From Bacteroidota bacterium (GTDB lineage: Bacteria > Bacteroidota > Rhodothermia > Rhodothermales > UBA10348): a stretch of DNA of 64,000 nucleotides. The stretch spans positions 16,524 to 80,523 of the forward strand of contig JAJCYQ010000013.1 in the NCBI GenBank assembly GCA_029262835.1, read 5' to 3'. The first letter of the stretch is position 1, and each line of letters begins with the position of its first letter. Below the pieces are notes generated by a model that did not search any database, was not told the origin of the DNA, and saw only the letters and a list, made by a program, of their open reading frames with translations. The position numbers were made by a program, and so were the translations under genes. Positions 44,580 to 52,851 of this stretch are shown here, piece by piece.

Positions 44580-46124
44580 TTACTTCAGCGCACCTTCAAC
44601 GGACCGCTGAACGACGACAGCATTCGCTCCGATATCCACCTGCTCCAGCAGCTCTCGCAGCGGGCGAAGAGCCGCCGTCGAGTACCTGATGTTCGTGTTG
44701 TCCCGCAGTGTGATGCGAAAAGCACCGCCTTCTTCCGTCTCCACATCCGCTTCGCACGCGCCTTCTGTATCACCGTGGCCGAGATGGGCCGGGAGCGCCG
44801 ACGATCCAATGGTCAGCGTGTGGCGATTGGCCGGATTGCCAGGAGGAATGTGGCATACTTCGACAATGCTGTCTGGCGCACCGCCCTTGTCGGATTTCTT
44901 GCTCTTGCCAGACTTGTCGCTCTTGTCAGACTTGTCGCTCTTGTCCGACTTCTTGCTCTTGTCCGACTTCTTGCTCTTGGAGCTCTTGCAAGATTTCTTG
45001 CTCTTATCTGACTTGTCGCTTTTTGCAGACTTATCAGACTTTTTGCTCTTGTCCGACTTGTCACTCTTGTCCGACTTGTCGCTCTTGTCAGACTTGCCCG
45101 ACTTCTTGCTCTTGTCAGACTTGTCGCTCTTGGCGGACTTGCCCGACTTCTTGCTCTTGTCCGACTTGTCCTCTACGCACTCTTCCTCGTCGCCTCCGTC
45201 ATCATCGTCCGATCCGCCGTCAGATACATCAAGCGCCGATCGAAGTACGACCGAGCCATAGACGGCAGAGTCGTCTTCAAATGTGTGGATACCACCCTCG
45301 GCATTGTTGCCATAGACCATCCCGTACCACACGGAATTATCTTCAAATGTAATGTTTCCTGATGCATACAGGACGCCATAACCGGAGAAATTCCCACTCA
45401 ACTCAACGTTTCCGCGGATACGTAGCACTTTTGGTGATGCGATGCTGCCCAACGTACCGCTGCTGTAGGACGTACTTCCACTCACGTCCACGAGGGCGTC
45501 TCCAGAGTAATTCAATATGGCCGACTCCAATTCGTCAAGCGATGTCAGCGGATTGCCATTCACAATATCCAGCTCGCCCTCCGAGCCGACGACATTATCC
45601 CTGTCCGCTTCGGAAAGCGTTGTATTGAACGCCGACGTGTTAGTGACCAGTATACCGCGCACATGTGGCCCCACCGCATTCGTACCATCAAGAGCAGCAT
45701 CGACGCCCGAGACATAATAATTGTCGCGGAAGTCAAGGGAGGTCACTGGACCGTCGATCGTCATCGCGTCAAAGAGTCGCTGCCCCCCCTTCTCCATGGA
45801 CCCGGAAATTCTGTACTTGAATCCGTCATACTTCCCGGTGGCGGTGATTACAACCTCTCCGCCAGCACCCGTGGAAGCAGAGACATCATATTTGGCATCC
45901 CGGTACTTGACGTTGGATTCGGAGTCACGATAGCCGTCAAAGTCCCTCTTGACCCGTCCTACGACTACGTTGAACGCGGACTGGGCCGCTTCCCGGGCCA
46001 ATACCTGTCCCTCATAGTCGGCTTCGACCTGTTGCTGGTTCAGCAGTGTCTCGTCGCGCGAAATGTACATGGCCGACGCCGCGAGCGTCGTTCCGAGTAC
46101 GATCAGTAATACGGCCTTACCCAT
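44580..46124 (-). CDS. PilX/DUF7305-like surface protein with Lys/Ser repeats and a CHIPPGNP domain
   Basis: The 514-aa protein begins with a short charged residue and a helix (MGKAVLLIVLGTTLAASAM), then VLAREAAQSAFNVVVGRVK, as in PilX-type pilus assembly proteins. It has no standard prepilin G/xxxxE site. A beta-rich region (about 95-305) with VLYASGNITFEDNSVWYGMVYG resembles the DUF7305 type linked to pilus components. An acidic hinge, DDDDGGDEEEC, leads to about 95 residues of K-S-x triplets, then VCHIPPGNPANRHTLTIGSS with HLGHGD, a domain seen in other secreted proteins. Likely a pilus-associated adhesin. It ends in a strong terminator. Confidence 0.78.
   Translation of the reverse strand: MGKAVLLIVLGTTLAASAMYISRDETLLNQQQVEADYEGQVLAREAAQSAFNVVVGRVKRDFDGYRDSESNVKYRDAKYDVSASTGAGGEVVITATGKYDGFKYRISGSMEKGGQRLFDAMTIDGPVTSLDFRDNYYVSGVDAALDGTNAVGPHVRGILVTNTSAFNTTLSEADRDNVVGSEGELDIVNGNPLTSLDELESAILNYSGDALVDVSGSTSYSSGTLGSIASPKVLRIRGNVELSGNFSGYGVLYASGNITFEDNSVWYGMVYGNNAEGGIHTFEDDSAVYGSVVLRSALDVSDGGSDDDDGGDEEECVEDKSDKSKKSGKSAKSDKSDKSKKSGKSDKSDKSDKSDKSDKSKKSDKSAKSDKSDKSKKSCKSSKSKKSDKSKKSDKSDKSDKSDKSGKSKKSDKGGAPDSIVEVCHIPPGNPANRHTLTIGSSALPAHLGHGDTEGACEADVETEEGGAFRITLRDNTNIRYSTAALRPLRELLEQVDIGANAVVVQRSVEGALK
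44897..45171 (-). repeat. 9-bp codon-triplet repeat encoding (Lys-Ser-x)n
   Basis: About 31 consecutive triplets of the form KSD, KSK, KSG or KSA are encoded by irregular 9-bp units using AAG, TC/AGC and GAC codons. Neighbouring units share long identities, for example several identical KSDKSD blocks, which points to slippage or unequal exchange. The stretch is strongly basic, next to an acidic hinge. Confidence 0.93.
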
Positions 46125-46203
46125 TGTGGTACCTGAATGAAGTGCATGGTTTTCAGGAGGGGTATCGACCGGTCCCGAAGAACCTTAAGCCCACAGTGCA
46201 AAT

Positions 46204-46779
46204 TTAATTCTGCAATCCAATAGGGCGGATGGTAATTCCCCAATGCGACTGGAATACGCTCGATCCGTTGTCCTCTCCGAATGGATACACATTCACGAGC
46301 GTCGCCCGTACCAATCGTGCGCTTCCCGCCGAAAGTGTGACATTTCCGTCTGAATCGAGCATGTCAAGGGCAAAGAAGCGTACCCGCTCGCCCCCTCCAC
46401 CTGCCCAGACGTCATTCTCGAACCGGTCCAGCGTATAGAGCTGAACGGAATCGCCACGGACAACGACCTTGTTGCCAGCCGACAGGCGATAGGTCACCTC
46501 CATGTCCGCCCCGCCGGCATCCTGTTTCCAGAACTCGAATACGGTGGTCAGTCCATCGGCATTCGTCTGCACGTCTGTGACGGTATCGGCGGTCCCGTTG
46601 CCGAGAGCAGCCAGATCCTCCTCAATCGAGACCCCTGTTTGCAGCGTGGACTGCTTGGATGCATAGGCTATCGTCTGCTCCACGGCCGAGCGCTGTGCCT
46701 GGAATTGCGTTGACAGCACGATGAGGATGACGGCCGAGCCGATCATGATGGCCGATATGTTGTCGAGGATGAGCTGCAT
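46204..46779 (-). CDS. Pilin-like minor component with N-terminal anchor (unknown family)
   Basis: The 191-aa protein begins LDNISAIMIGSAVILIVLST, a single hydrophobic helix, and then helix QRSAVEQTIAYASKQ and a beta-rich domain (TVFEFWKQDAGGADMEVTYRL, RFFALDM). No prepilin-peptidase cleavage site is seen. The layout is that of minor pseudopilins or PilW/PilV-type proteins, but it was not matched to a named family. The start is directly after the stop of the upstream gene (46780), so the two genes are translationally linked. Confidence 0.65.
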   Translation of the reverse strand: MQLILDNISAIMIGSAVILIVLSTQFQAQRSAVEQTIAYASKQSTLQTGVSIEEDLAALGNGTADTVTDVQTNADGLTTVFEFWKQDAGGADMEVTYRLSAGNKVVVRGDSVQLYTLDRFENDVWAGGGGERVRFFALDMLDSDGNVTLSAGSARLVRATLVNVYPFGEDNGSSVFQSHWGITIRPIGLQN

Positions 46780-47169
46780 TTATTCGGAGAAGATGCGGCT
46801 GTGAACGACAAGAGGCATGGTGAAATGATCGTTCGCGGCCGTGACCTCTACTTCCTGCTGTGAGGTGGGGACGCCGCTCGGGTCCCCGTCGTCGTCAACG
46901 TATTGCACGACGATGGTGAGCGTAAAGTCCTCGTTCAAGTCTCCTGCCGCGAAGGTCGCCACGATCGTGTCGCCGTCCAGGTCGTCCAGGTCATCGAAAT
47001 CAGTCCCGACGGCAATTATCTCCATACGCTCAATCACGACCGCATTCGCCATGAGTTCGTACTCGGAATGCACCATCTGCTCGTATACGGCTGCTTTTGA
47101 GCCCATCTGATTGTAGGCGGCAATCGACGCGATCATCATCGCGAGGAAGGCCATCAAACTTTGTGGCAT
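46780..47169 (-). CDS. Short pilin-like anchored protein (unknown family)
   Basis: The 129-aa protein starts with a hydrophobic helix (MPQSLMAFLAMMIASIAAYN), followed by a helical stretch with YEQMVHSEYELMANAVVIERMEII and an acidic beta-rich tail (DFDDLDDLDGDTIVATF). The helix-then-beta layout resembles type IV pilin-like proteins, but the leader and +5 Glu are lacking. It is the first gene of a four-gene unit: this protein, the 191-aa protein, the 514-aa protein and the subtilisin. Confidence 0.62.
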   Translation of the reverse strand: MPQSLMAFLAMMIASIAAYNQMGSKAAVYEQMVHSEYELMANAVVIERMEIIAVGTDFDDLDDLDGDTIVATFAAGDLNEDFTLTIVVQYVDDDGDPSGVPTSQQEVEVTAANDHFTMPLVVHSRIFSE

Positions 47170-47249
47170 GAAAATGTCCGTGTTTCGGGAAGTTTTACGT
47201 ATGTGTAATCGGTACAGGCAGAGAGTTTTTTAAATCCTCTGCTTAAATC

Positions 47250-47382
47250 CATGGTCCGTACATCCGATGATGTACACAGTGTGAGCGGGTGAGGCCCGTA
47301 TTTGAGGGGGTACGCACCTCACTCCAGCTTGCATTCGGTGGCCCCGTTCACGCGAAGCGTTGAACGGGGCCACTTTTTTTTG
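47250..47382 (+). ncRNA. Candidate structured small RNA ending in an intrinsic terminator
   Basis: Three stems appear in succession on the plus strand: GTACATC-CGAT-GATGTAC (47258-47275), GGGTGAGG with CCTCACTC (47287-47324, one G-U pair, with an inner CCC/GGG pairing), and a terminator of 13 bp plus 3 bp, GTGGCCCCGTTCA with TGAACGGGGCCAC (47338-47373), followed by nine T residues. No plus-strand gene lies upstream whose end this could mark, since the upstream gene is transcribed the other way. The next gene begins 108 bp later. It could be an sRNA or an attenuated leader of the M1 peptidase gene. No known RNA family was recognised. Confidence 0.55.
47338..47382 (+). terminator. Strong intrinsic terminator of the candidate RNA
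   Basis: A perfect 13-bp stem, continued by CGC-GAA-GCG at the tip with one bulged T, is followed at once by nine T residues on the plus strand. There is no T-run on the minus strand, so it acts on rightward transcription. Confidence 0.9.
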
Positions 47383-47489
47383 TAGCCTGTGCGCCGCTGG
47401 CAGAGCCCGCATACGCTCCGCACGCCGAGCCGTCGGACACGGCGTACAATGCGCCCTTTCACACCGTTCCACTTCTCCCGTCCAATTGC

Positions 47490-49121
47490 ATGCCCCTCCC
47501 CAACCGGCTCTTTCCTGTGCGACCCGTCATCCTGGCGGCCATTCTCCTGCTGCTTGTCGCACCGGCCACCGCCCAGCTTCCCGATCCCGATCAGCCCGAC
47601 CCGGCCGTTGACGTCGAGCACTACGCGTTCGACCTCACGCTCAGCGACGCATCGGACACCATCCGGGGAGCGGCGACGATCCGGGTCCAATTCCGCACCG
47701 CCGACGTGCGCAGCATCACGCTCGACTTCATGGACTACATGACCGTCCGTGATGTCCTGGTCGATGGGCGGCAGGCACCATTCACGCACGCAGACAATGA
47801 TCTACAGATCTCTTTACCCACCGAATTAAATTCGGATAAAACACTGAATGTCCGAATTATATACGACGGAATACCCCAAGATGGCCTCATTATTTCGACA
47901 AACAGGCATGGCGACCGAACATTCTTCGGAGACAATTGGCCCAACCGGGCGCGCCACTGGCTCCCGACGGTCGATCACCCATCAGACAAAGCAACGGTAG
48001 CCTGGACCATCCGTGCACCCGTGCACTACCAGGTTGTGGGCACGGGCCTGCTACTGGAAGAAACCTTTCTCGCGCCCGATATGATGCTCACGAGGTGGGC
48101 AACCAACGTCCCGATCCCAACCAAAGTCATGGTCATGGGCGCCGCCCGTTTTGCGGTGTCGCATGAAGGAGACATCTACGGCGTTCCGGTTTCAAGCTGG
48201 GTCTACCCCCAGGACCGGGACGCCGGGTTCTACGACTACGCCCTCGCCACGCGCATTACCCGCTGGATGACCGACGCCGTCGGGGAGTTTCCATACGAAA
48301 AACTGGCCAATGTCCAGTCCAAAACGCGTTTTGGCGGCATGGAGAACGCATCGAACATTTTCTACTCGGAAGGCTCTGTGACGGGCGAGCGCCGCAGTGA
48401 GGGGCTGATTGCCCATGAGATCGCGCATCAGTGGTTCGGGAATTCAGCATCCGAGAAAGATTGGCACCACATCTGGCTGAGCGAAGGATTCGCAACGTAT
48501 TTCACCCAGCTCTGGATGGAGCATGCCTACGGCCGCGACCAGCTCGAAACGGGCATGGCAGGACTGCGTGAAAGGGTGCTCGCTTTCGCCGACCAGAATC
48601 CGGGCGTCCCCGTCGTCGACGAGCGCATTACCAATCTGATGCAGCTACTCAGCACGAATTCCTACCAGAAAGGAGGCTGGACGCTGCACATGCTCCGCCG
48701 CGAAGTCGGGGACGATGCCTTCTGGCGGGGTATCCGTGACTACTACCGGACGTACCGCGACAGCAACGCCCTGACGCGCGATTTCCGTGCGGTGATGGAG
48801 CGCGCATCGGGCCGTCAACTCGGCGCCTTCTTCGATCAGTGGATTTTCCAGCCAGCCTACCCGGACCTTTCCCTCTCCTGGAGATCGGTCGACGGCGGCG
48901 TGGAACTGACCGTTCGGCAGGAGCAGGATCATCACACGTACGACTTCCCCCTCGATGTCGATACGGTAGCGCCAGACGGCCAGCAGACACGGCACGCCCT
49001 CCGGGTCTCCGCTCGCGAGCAGACATTTCGGCTTGACTTTGACGGCACAGCGACCCGCCTTATCCCCGACCCCGATACATGGCTTCTGGCGCGATTCCGG
49101 ATCTCCCAATCCACGAACTGA
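47490..49121 (+). CDS. M1-family zinc aminopeptidase, secreted
   Basis: The 543-aa protein has a signal peptide (ending PATAQ). The M1 fold shows an exopeptidase motif GGMENAS (GAMEN type, about 289-295) and the zinc site HEIAHQWFGNSASEKDWHHI with the downstream Glu in LSEGFATY. It is about 300 residues shorter than PepN and lacks the long C-terminal helical domain, as is usual for secreted Bacteroidota M1 peptidases. It is followed after 13 bp by an M28 peptidase gene, so both probably digest peptides outside the cytoplasm. Confidence 0.94.
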   Translation: MPLPNRLFPVRPVILAAILLLLVAPATAQLPDPDQPDPAVDVEHYAFDLTLSDASDTIRGAATIRVQFRTADVRSITLDFMDYMTVRDVLVDGRQAPFTHADNDLQISLPTELNSDKTLNVRIIYDGIPQDGLIISTNRHGDRTFFGDNWPNRARHWLPTVDHPSDKATVAWTIRAPVHYQVVGTGLLLEETFLAPDMMLTRWATNVPIPTKVMVMGAARFAVSHEGDIYGVPVSSWVYPQDRDAGFYDYALATRITRWMTDAVGEFPYEKLANVQSKTRFGGMENASNIFYSEGSVTGERRSEGLIAHEIAHQWFGNSASEKDWHHIWLSEGFATYFTQLWMEHAYGRDQLETGMAGLRERVLAFADQNPGVPVVDERITNLMQLLSTNSYQKGGWTLHMLRREVGDDAFWRGIRDYYRTYRDSNALTRDFRAVMERASGRQLGAFFDQWIFQPAYPDLSLSWRSVDGGVELTVRQEQDHHTYDFPLDVDTVAPDGQQTRHALRVSAREQTFRLDFDGTATRLIPDPDTWLLARFRISQSTN

Positions 49122-49134
49122 CAATAAAAAACAG

Positions 49135-50505
49135 ATGCGCGTTCTCAAAACACTCTTTTTCTCGACAGCGCTCCTCTGCTGTGCTTCTACCGGGCCACTG
49201 ATGGCCCAGCCCGCCCTGCTGGACGCGCGCATGTACGAACTGGTAGATGCGGTGGAAGCCGACCGCATCATGGGCGACATCCGCACATTGGCAGACTTTG
49301 GAACGCGCAACACGTTTTCCGATACGCTCTCGGCAACTCGTGGCATTGGAGCCGCCCGGCGGTGGATAGAGGCAGAGTTCCGACGTATTTCAGCAGACTG
49401 CGGCGACTGTCTTGAGGTGTCGACCGAGCGCACGCTCATCGAGGAAGGCAGCTCGTCCCGGGCCGTACGCGACGTCGAGGTGGTCAACGTGCTCGCCATC
49501 CAGCGCGGAACCCGGTATCCGAATTCGTACGTCATCATGGCGGGAGACATCGATTCACGGGCGTCGGACGGCACGGACGGCGTCACCGATGCGCCGGGAG
49601 CCAATGACAATGCGTCGGGCATGGCTGGCGTGATCGAGGCCGCCCGCGTCCTTTCCAGTCGGTCATTCCCAACGAGCATTATCTATGTCGGACTGTCTGG
49701 AGAAGAGCAGGGCCTCTGGGGCGGTGCGCATATGGCCAGCGTCGCCCGCGAAGAGGGGTGGCACATCGTCGGCGTCCTGAACAATGACATGATTGGCAAT
49801 ATTGAGGGCGTAGATGGCGTGATAGACAATCGCTCGTTCCGGATTTTCTCGGAGCCGACGCCCGTCACGGAAACCGAACAGGAGCGCCGGCGCCGGCGCT
49901 TCGAAGGAGGCGAAGTGGATGGGATCTCAAGGCAATTGGCTCGTTACGTCCACCGAACGACGAAGCTCTATATGCCGGAGATGAACCCCACGCTCATTTA
50001 CCGCCTGGACCGGTTCGGGCGTGGTGGACACCACAGGCCGTTCAACGATGCGGGTTTTGCGGGAATCCGGATTATGGAAACGCATGAGAACTACACGCGC
50101 CAGCACCAGGACATCCGTGTAGAGGACGGTATAGCCTACGGCGATGTTGTTGAAGGCGTGAACGCGGACTACGCCGCCAAACTGACCGCCGTGAACATCC
50201 TGACGCTCGCTGGTTTGGCTGCGGCGCCGCCGGCTCCGGACCAGGTCCGGATCGGCGGCGCCGTACGCCCCTCAACTACACTGCAGTGGGATCCTGTCGA
50301 TGACCCCGATCTGGCGGGCTACATCGTGTACTGGCGCGACACCACAGCGCCCCAGTGGCAGCACATGCGCCTTGTCGGGCCAGACGTCACCTCCTACACA
50401 TTGGAAGGCATTGTCATCGACAACTTCCTGTTCGGCGTGGCATCTGTGGGCCGGGATGGCAATCAGAGCGTTGTCGTATTTCCGTCCGGTCGGCTGAGAC
50501 GCTAG
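49135..50505 (+). CDS. M28-family secreted peptidase with an altered zinc ligand
   Basis: The 456-aa protein begins with a signal peptide (MRVLKTLFFSTALLCCASTGPLMAQ). M28 motifs are present in order: MAGDIDSRAS, PGANDNASGMAGVIE, SGEEQGLWGGAH, NNDMIGN and METHENY. The first ligand is normally HxD (GHYDSR type) but here is DxD. The remaining metal-site residues are kept, so the protein may still bind metal. A C-terminal fibronectin-III-like domain (about 375-456, LQWDPVDDPDLAGYIVYW) follows. Start ATG 49135; the ORF track begins too far upstream. Confidence 0.85.
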   Translation: MRVLKTLFFSTALLCCASTGPLMAQPALLDARMYELVDAVEADRIMGDIRTLADFGTRNTFSDTLSATRGIGAARRWIEAEFRRISADCGDCLEVSTERTLIEEGSSSRAVRDVEVVNVLAIQRGTRYPNSYVIMAGDIDSRASDGTDGVTDAPGANDNASGMAGVIEAARVLSSRSFPTSIIYVGLSGEEQGLWGGAHMASVAREEGWHIVGVLNNDMIGNIEGVDGVIDNRSFRIFSEPTPVTETEQERRRRRFEGGEVDGISRQLARYVHRTTKLYMPEMNPTLIYRLDRFGRGGHHRPFNDAGFAGIRIMETHENYTRQHQDIRVEDGIAYGDVVEGVNADYAAKLTAVNILTLAGLAAAPPAPDQVRIGGAVRPSTTLQWDPVDDPDLAGYIVYWRDTTAPQWQHMRLVGPDVTSYTLEGIVIDNFLFGVASVGRDGNQSVVVFPSGRLRR

Positions 50506-50532
50506 AAGCGTCACGTCTGGTGTCATGTGACG

Positions 50533-51027
50533 TTAGTACGTGACGTCGAACTCGCCGTCGGAGATCTGGATCTGCGTCCCGTCGTTGGCGCGACCCGTGA
50601 ACGAAAACGTTCCGGCTGCACCCGAATCATTGAGCGTGGTCACGTTCAACGTACCGCTGAGTGCTGCATATGCCTGCAAACTGGATATCGACCCCTTTGA
50701 ATAGACGCCGGATGCCCCTCCGATTCCAAAGGAGTGACTTCCGGTCGAGGCGTTGGCGAGTGTAAGATTGATCTGCTCCTGCTCGCCCGCCTGGGAGGCG
50801 CCAAGATTGCCCCCGATGGCCAGTACGCCATTCTCAAACTGGGCGATGATTGTGGTCGCATCGAAGGCATTGCCGCCAGCGACAGCCCTTACGGTGCCGC
50901 TGGACAGGTCGTTTTCGCCTGACACGTCATTTCCACCGGAGTCCGAATCACAGGCAACTACAGAGGCCGAAAGGAAGAGGATCAGGGCAAGGCGCGGAAA
51001 CGCGCGCGGTGTGGGAAGAGTGAGCAT
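50533..51027 (-). CDS. Small lipoprotein of unknown function
   Basis: The 164-aa protein has a lipoprotein signal (LALILFLSASVVAC) and a Gly/Ser/Asp-rich stretch (DSDSGGNDVSGENDLSSG). A beta-sheet domain follows (DATTIIAQFENGVLAIGG; QINLTLANASTGSHSFGI) of the kind seen in DUF6252-type Bacteroidota lipoproteins. It is followed on the opposite strand by the M28 gene (convergent). Start ATG 51027; the track's longer start adds no meaningful sequence. Confidence 0.75.
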   Translation of the reverse strand: MLTLPTPRAFPRLALILFLSASVVACDSDSGGNDVSGENDLSSGTVRAVAGGNAFDATTIIAQFENGVLAIGGNLGASQAGEQEQINLTLANASTGSHSFGIGGASGVYSKGSISSLQAYAALSGTLNVTTLNDSGAAGTFSFTGRANDGTQIQISDGEFDVTY

Positions 51028-51141
51028 GGATACTACGTGGGATGGATGACTTGTCACCCCCAAGCTTACCGCCGCTTCCTCCCCGTATCACTACCCACTG
51101 CCAGGTATTTCACGCTCCCGGGCCCACCGTCAGGACGCGGT

Positions 51142-52851
51142 TCAACACGACTTCAGCACAATCATGGTGAGGTCGTCCGAAAGTACCTGGACGTCGCCCG
51201 TAAAGTCGCGGATGTCTTCGCGCAGGACGTGCATGATTTCGGACGCCGACTTCTGGCGGTGCTCGACGAGCAGCGCCTCCAGGCGCTCTTCTCCGTATTC
51301 CTCCTCGTCCGGGCTCATGGCTTCTGTCACACCGTCGGTGAACATGGCCAGTACATCACCCACCTCGAGCGTGACCACGCCCTTGTCATACGACATGCCG
51401 GCCATGACGCCGAGAAGGAGACCGCCCGTTTCGAGGAGCTCTTTCTCGCCGCCAGCCCTGACGAGTGTCGGCGGATTATGCCCGGCATTCACGTATTCAA
51501 ACGAGCGGTCTGCGTGGCGATAGATCCCGTGGAAATAGGTGATGAACTTGTCGTAGCCCGTATTCTCACAGATGACCCGGTTCATGTGACTCGTGACCTC
51601 GGTCAGATCCAGGTCGAGTGGGGTCAGCACGCGCAGACACGCCTGGGCGTTGGACATGAGCAGGCTGGCCGGCATGCCCTTGCCGGTCACATCGGCGATG
51701 GCGAACAGCGTCACGTCCTCATCCATCCGGATAATGTCGTAATAGTCGCCAGCCACCTCCCGGCTTGGAAGCGCGAGCGCGGCCACCTCCAGTCCATTCA
51801 CATCGGCGAGGCCACTCGGCTGCAGACGTTCCTGAATTTCGCGGGCGAGGCGCATTTCCTCCTCCATCCGTTCCTTCTCAATCTGCTCCTCCACCAGAAA
51901 GGAGTTCTGCAACGAGACGAATGCCAGATTTCCGAGTGCGTAGAGGAATTCCACCTCGTCCGGCTGGTAGTCCTGACCATTCATCTTGGACCCAAGCCCG
52001 AGTACGGCGCCGGTTTCGCCTTTCTGGCGGATGGGCAGCAGCAGCCGGAACCCCATGTCACAGAGCGGGCGCAGATGGTCCGGGCAATCCTCGTCGAGCA
52101 GGATCATTTCAGGCAGGTCACAGAGCGAGCGCATCATGTCGTCGGAAAACTCTTTCCCACTGACGCCGCGCGCTGTAACAATTTGCACGCCATGCCCTTC
52201 CGAGGCCACGGCACCGACCGAACGGATCAGGAAAGCGTGCTTGTTGACCATCATCTGCCCCATGAGGGCAAATGTCAACAGCTTCACCAGGCGTTTTCTG
52301 TCGACCGTCGCGTTGAACTCCTGCGACAGATCGAAGAGCGTATTGAGCTGCTGTACCTTCCCGTCGAGATCGCGGTTGGCTACCTTGAGTTCTTCGACCA
52401 TCATGGAGTTGTGAACCGCCGCCGAGCTCATATTGACCAGCGATGCCATGAACTCGAGTTCCTGCTCCTCGAAGGGCGCACCCGTAAACTTGGAACCGAG
52501 CCCGATAAGACCTATTTCGCGGTGGCCGAACGCCACGGGAAAAACGAGCGAGACACTGCGCTCCCTCAGCGCAGGCGGAACATCGTCTCCGGTCAGGATA
52601 CCGTCGGGCGTGAATTCGTCCAGACGCACAACTTCACCCTCCGGCAGCTCGGCAATACCTTTCGATGCGCCCACCTTGTAGGCGCCTGAGATCGGATCGA
52701 ACAAAAGCGCAGCGCCACGGGTCACGAGCAGCTTTCCCATGGCTGTTCGCAACAGGTTGCTCAGGACGAACCCCAGATCGAGGGACGAGCTTAGTAGTTG
52801 GCTCGTCTCAAAAAGCGCCCGCAGGTCAAAACGATCAGTCTGTACACTCAT
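51142..52851 (-). CDS. GAF-GAF-PP2C serine phosphatase (RsbU/SpoIIE type)
   Basis: The 569-aa cytoplasmic protein has two GAF-like sensor domains (about 10-160 and 175-325), a helical linker (EEQIEKERMEEEMRLAREIQERLQP) and a PPM/SpoIIE phosphatase domain. That domain has SREVAGDYYDI, IADVTGKGMPASLLM, NAGHNPPTLV and FTDGVTEAMSP, so both metal-binding Asp motifs are kept. The family dephosphorylates anti-anti-sigma proteins in partner-switching pathways. No STAS or anti-sigma gene is adjacent. It overlaps the phosphodiesterase gene by 4 nt. Confidence 0.92.
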   Translation of the reverse strand: MSVQTDRFDLRALFETSQLLSSSLDLGFVLSNLLRTAMGKLLVTRGAALLFDPISGAYKVGASKGIAELPEGEVVRLDEFTPDGILTGDDVPPALRERSVSLVFPVAFGHREIGLIGLGSKFTGAPFEEQELEFMASLVNMSSAAVHNSMMVEELKVANRDLDGKVQQLNTLFDLSQEFNATVDRKRLVKLLTFALMGQMMVNKHAFLIRSVGAVASEGHGVQIVTARGVSGKEFSDDMMRSLCDLPEMILLDEDCPDHLRPLCDMGFRLLLPIRQKGETGAVLGLGSKMNGQDYQPDEVEFLYALGNLAFVSLQNSFLVEEQIEKERMEEEMRLAREIQERLQPSGLADVNGLEVAALALPSREVAGDYYDIIRMDEDVTLFAIADVTGKGMPASLLMSNAQACLRVLTPLDLDLTEVTSHMNRVICENTGYDKFITYFHGIYRHADRSFEYVNAGHNPPTLVRAGGEKELLETGGLLLGVMAGMSYDKGVVTLEVGDVLAMFTDGVTEAMSPDEEEYGEERLEALLVEHRQKSASEIMHVLREDIRDFTGDVQVLSDDLTMIVLKSC

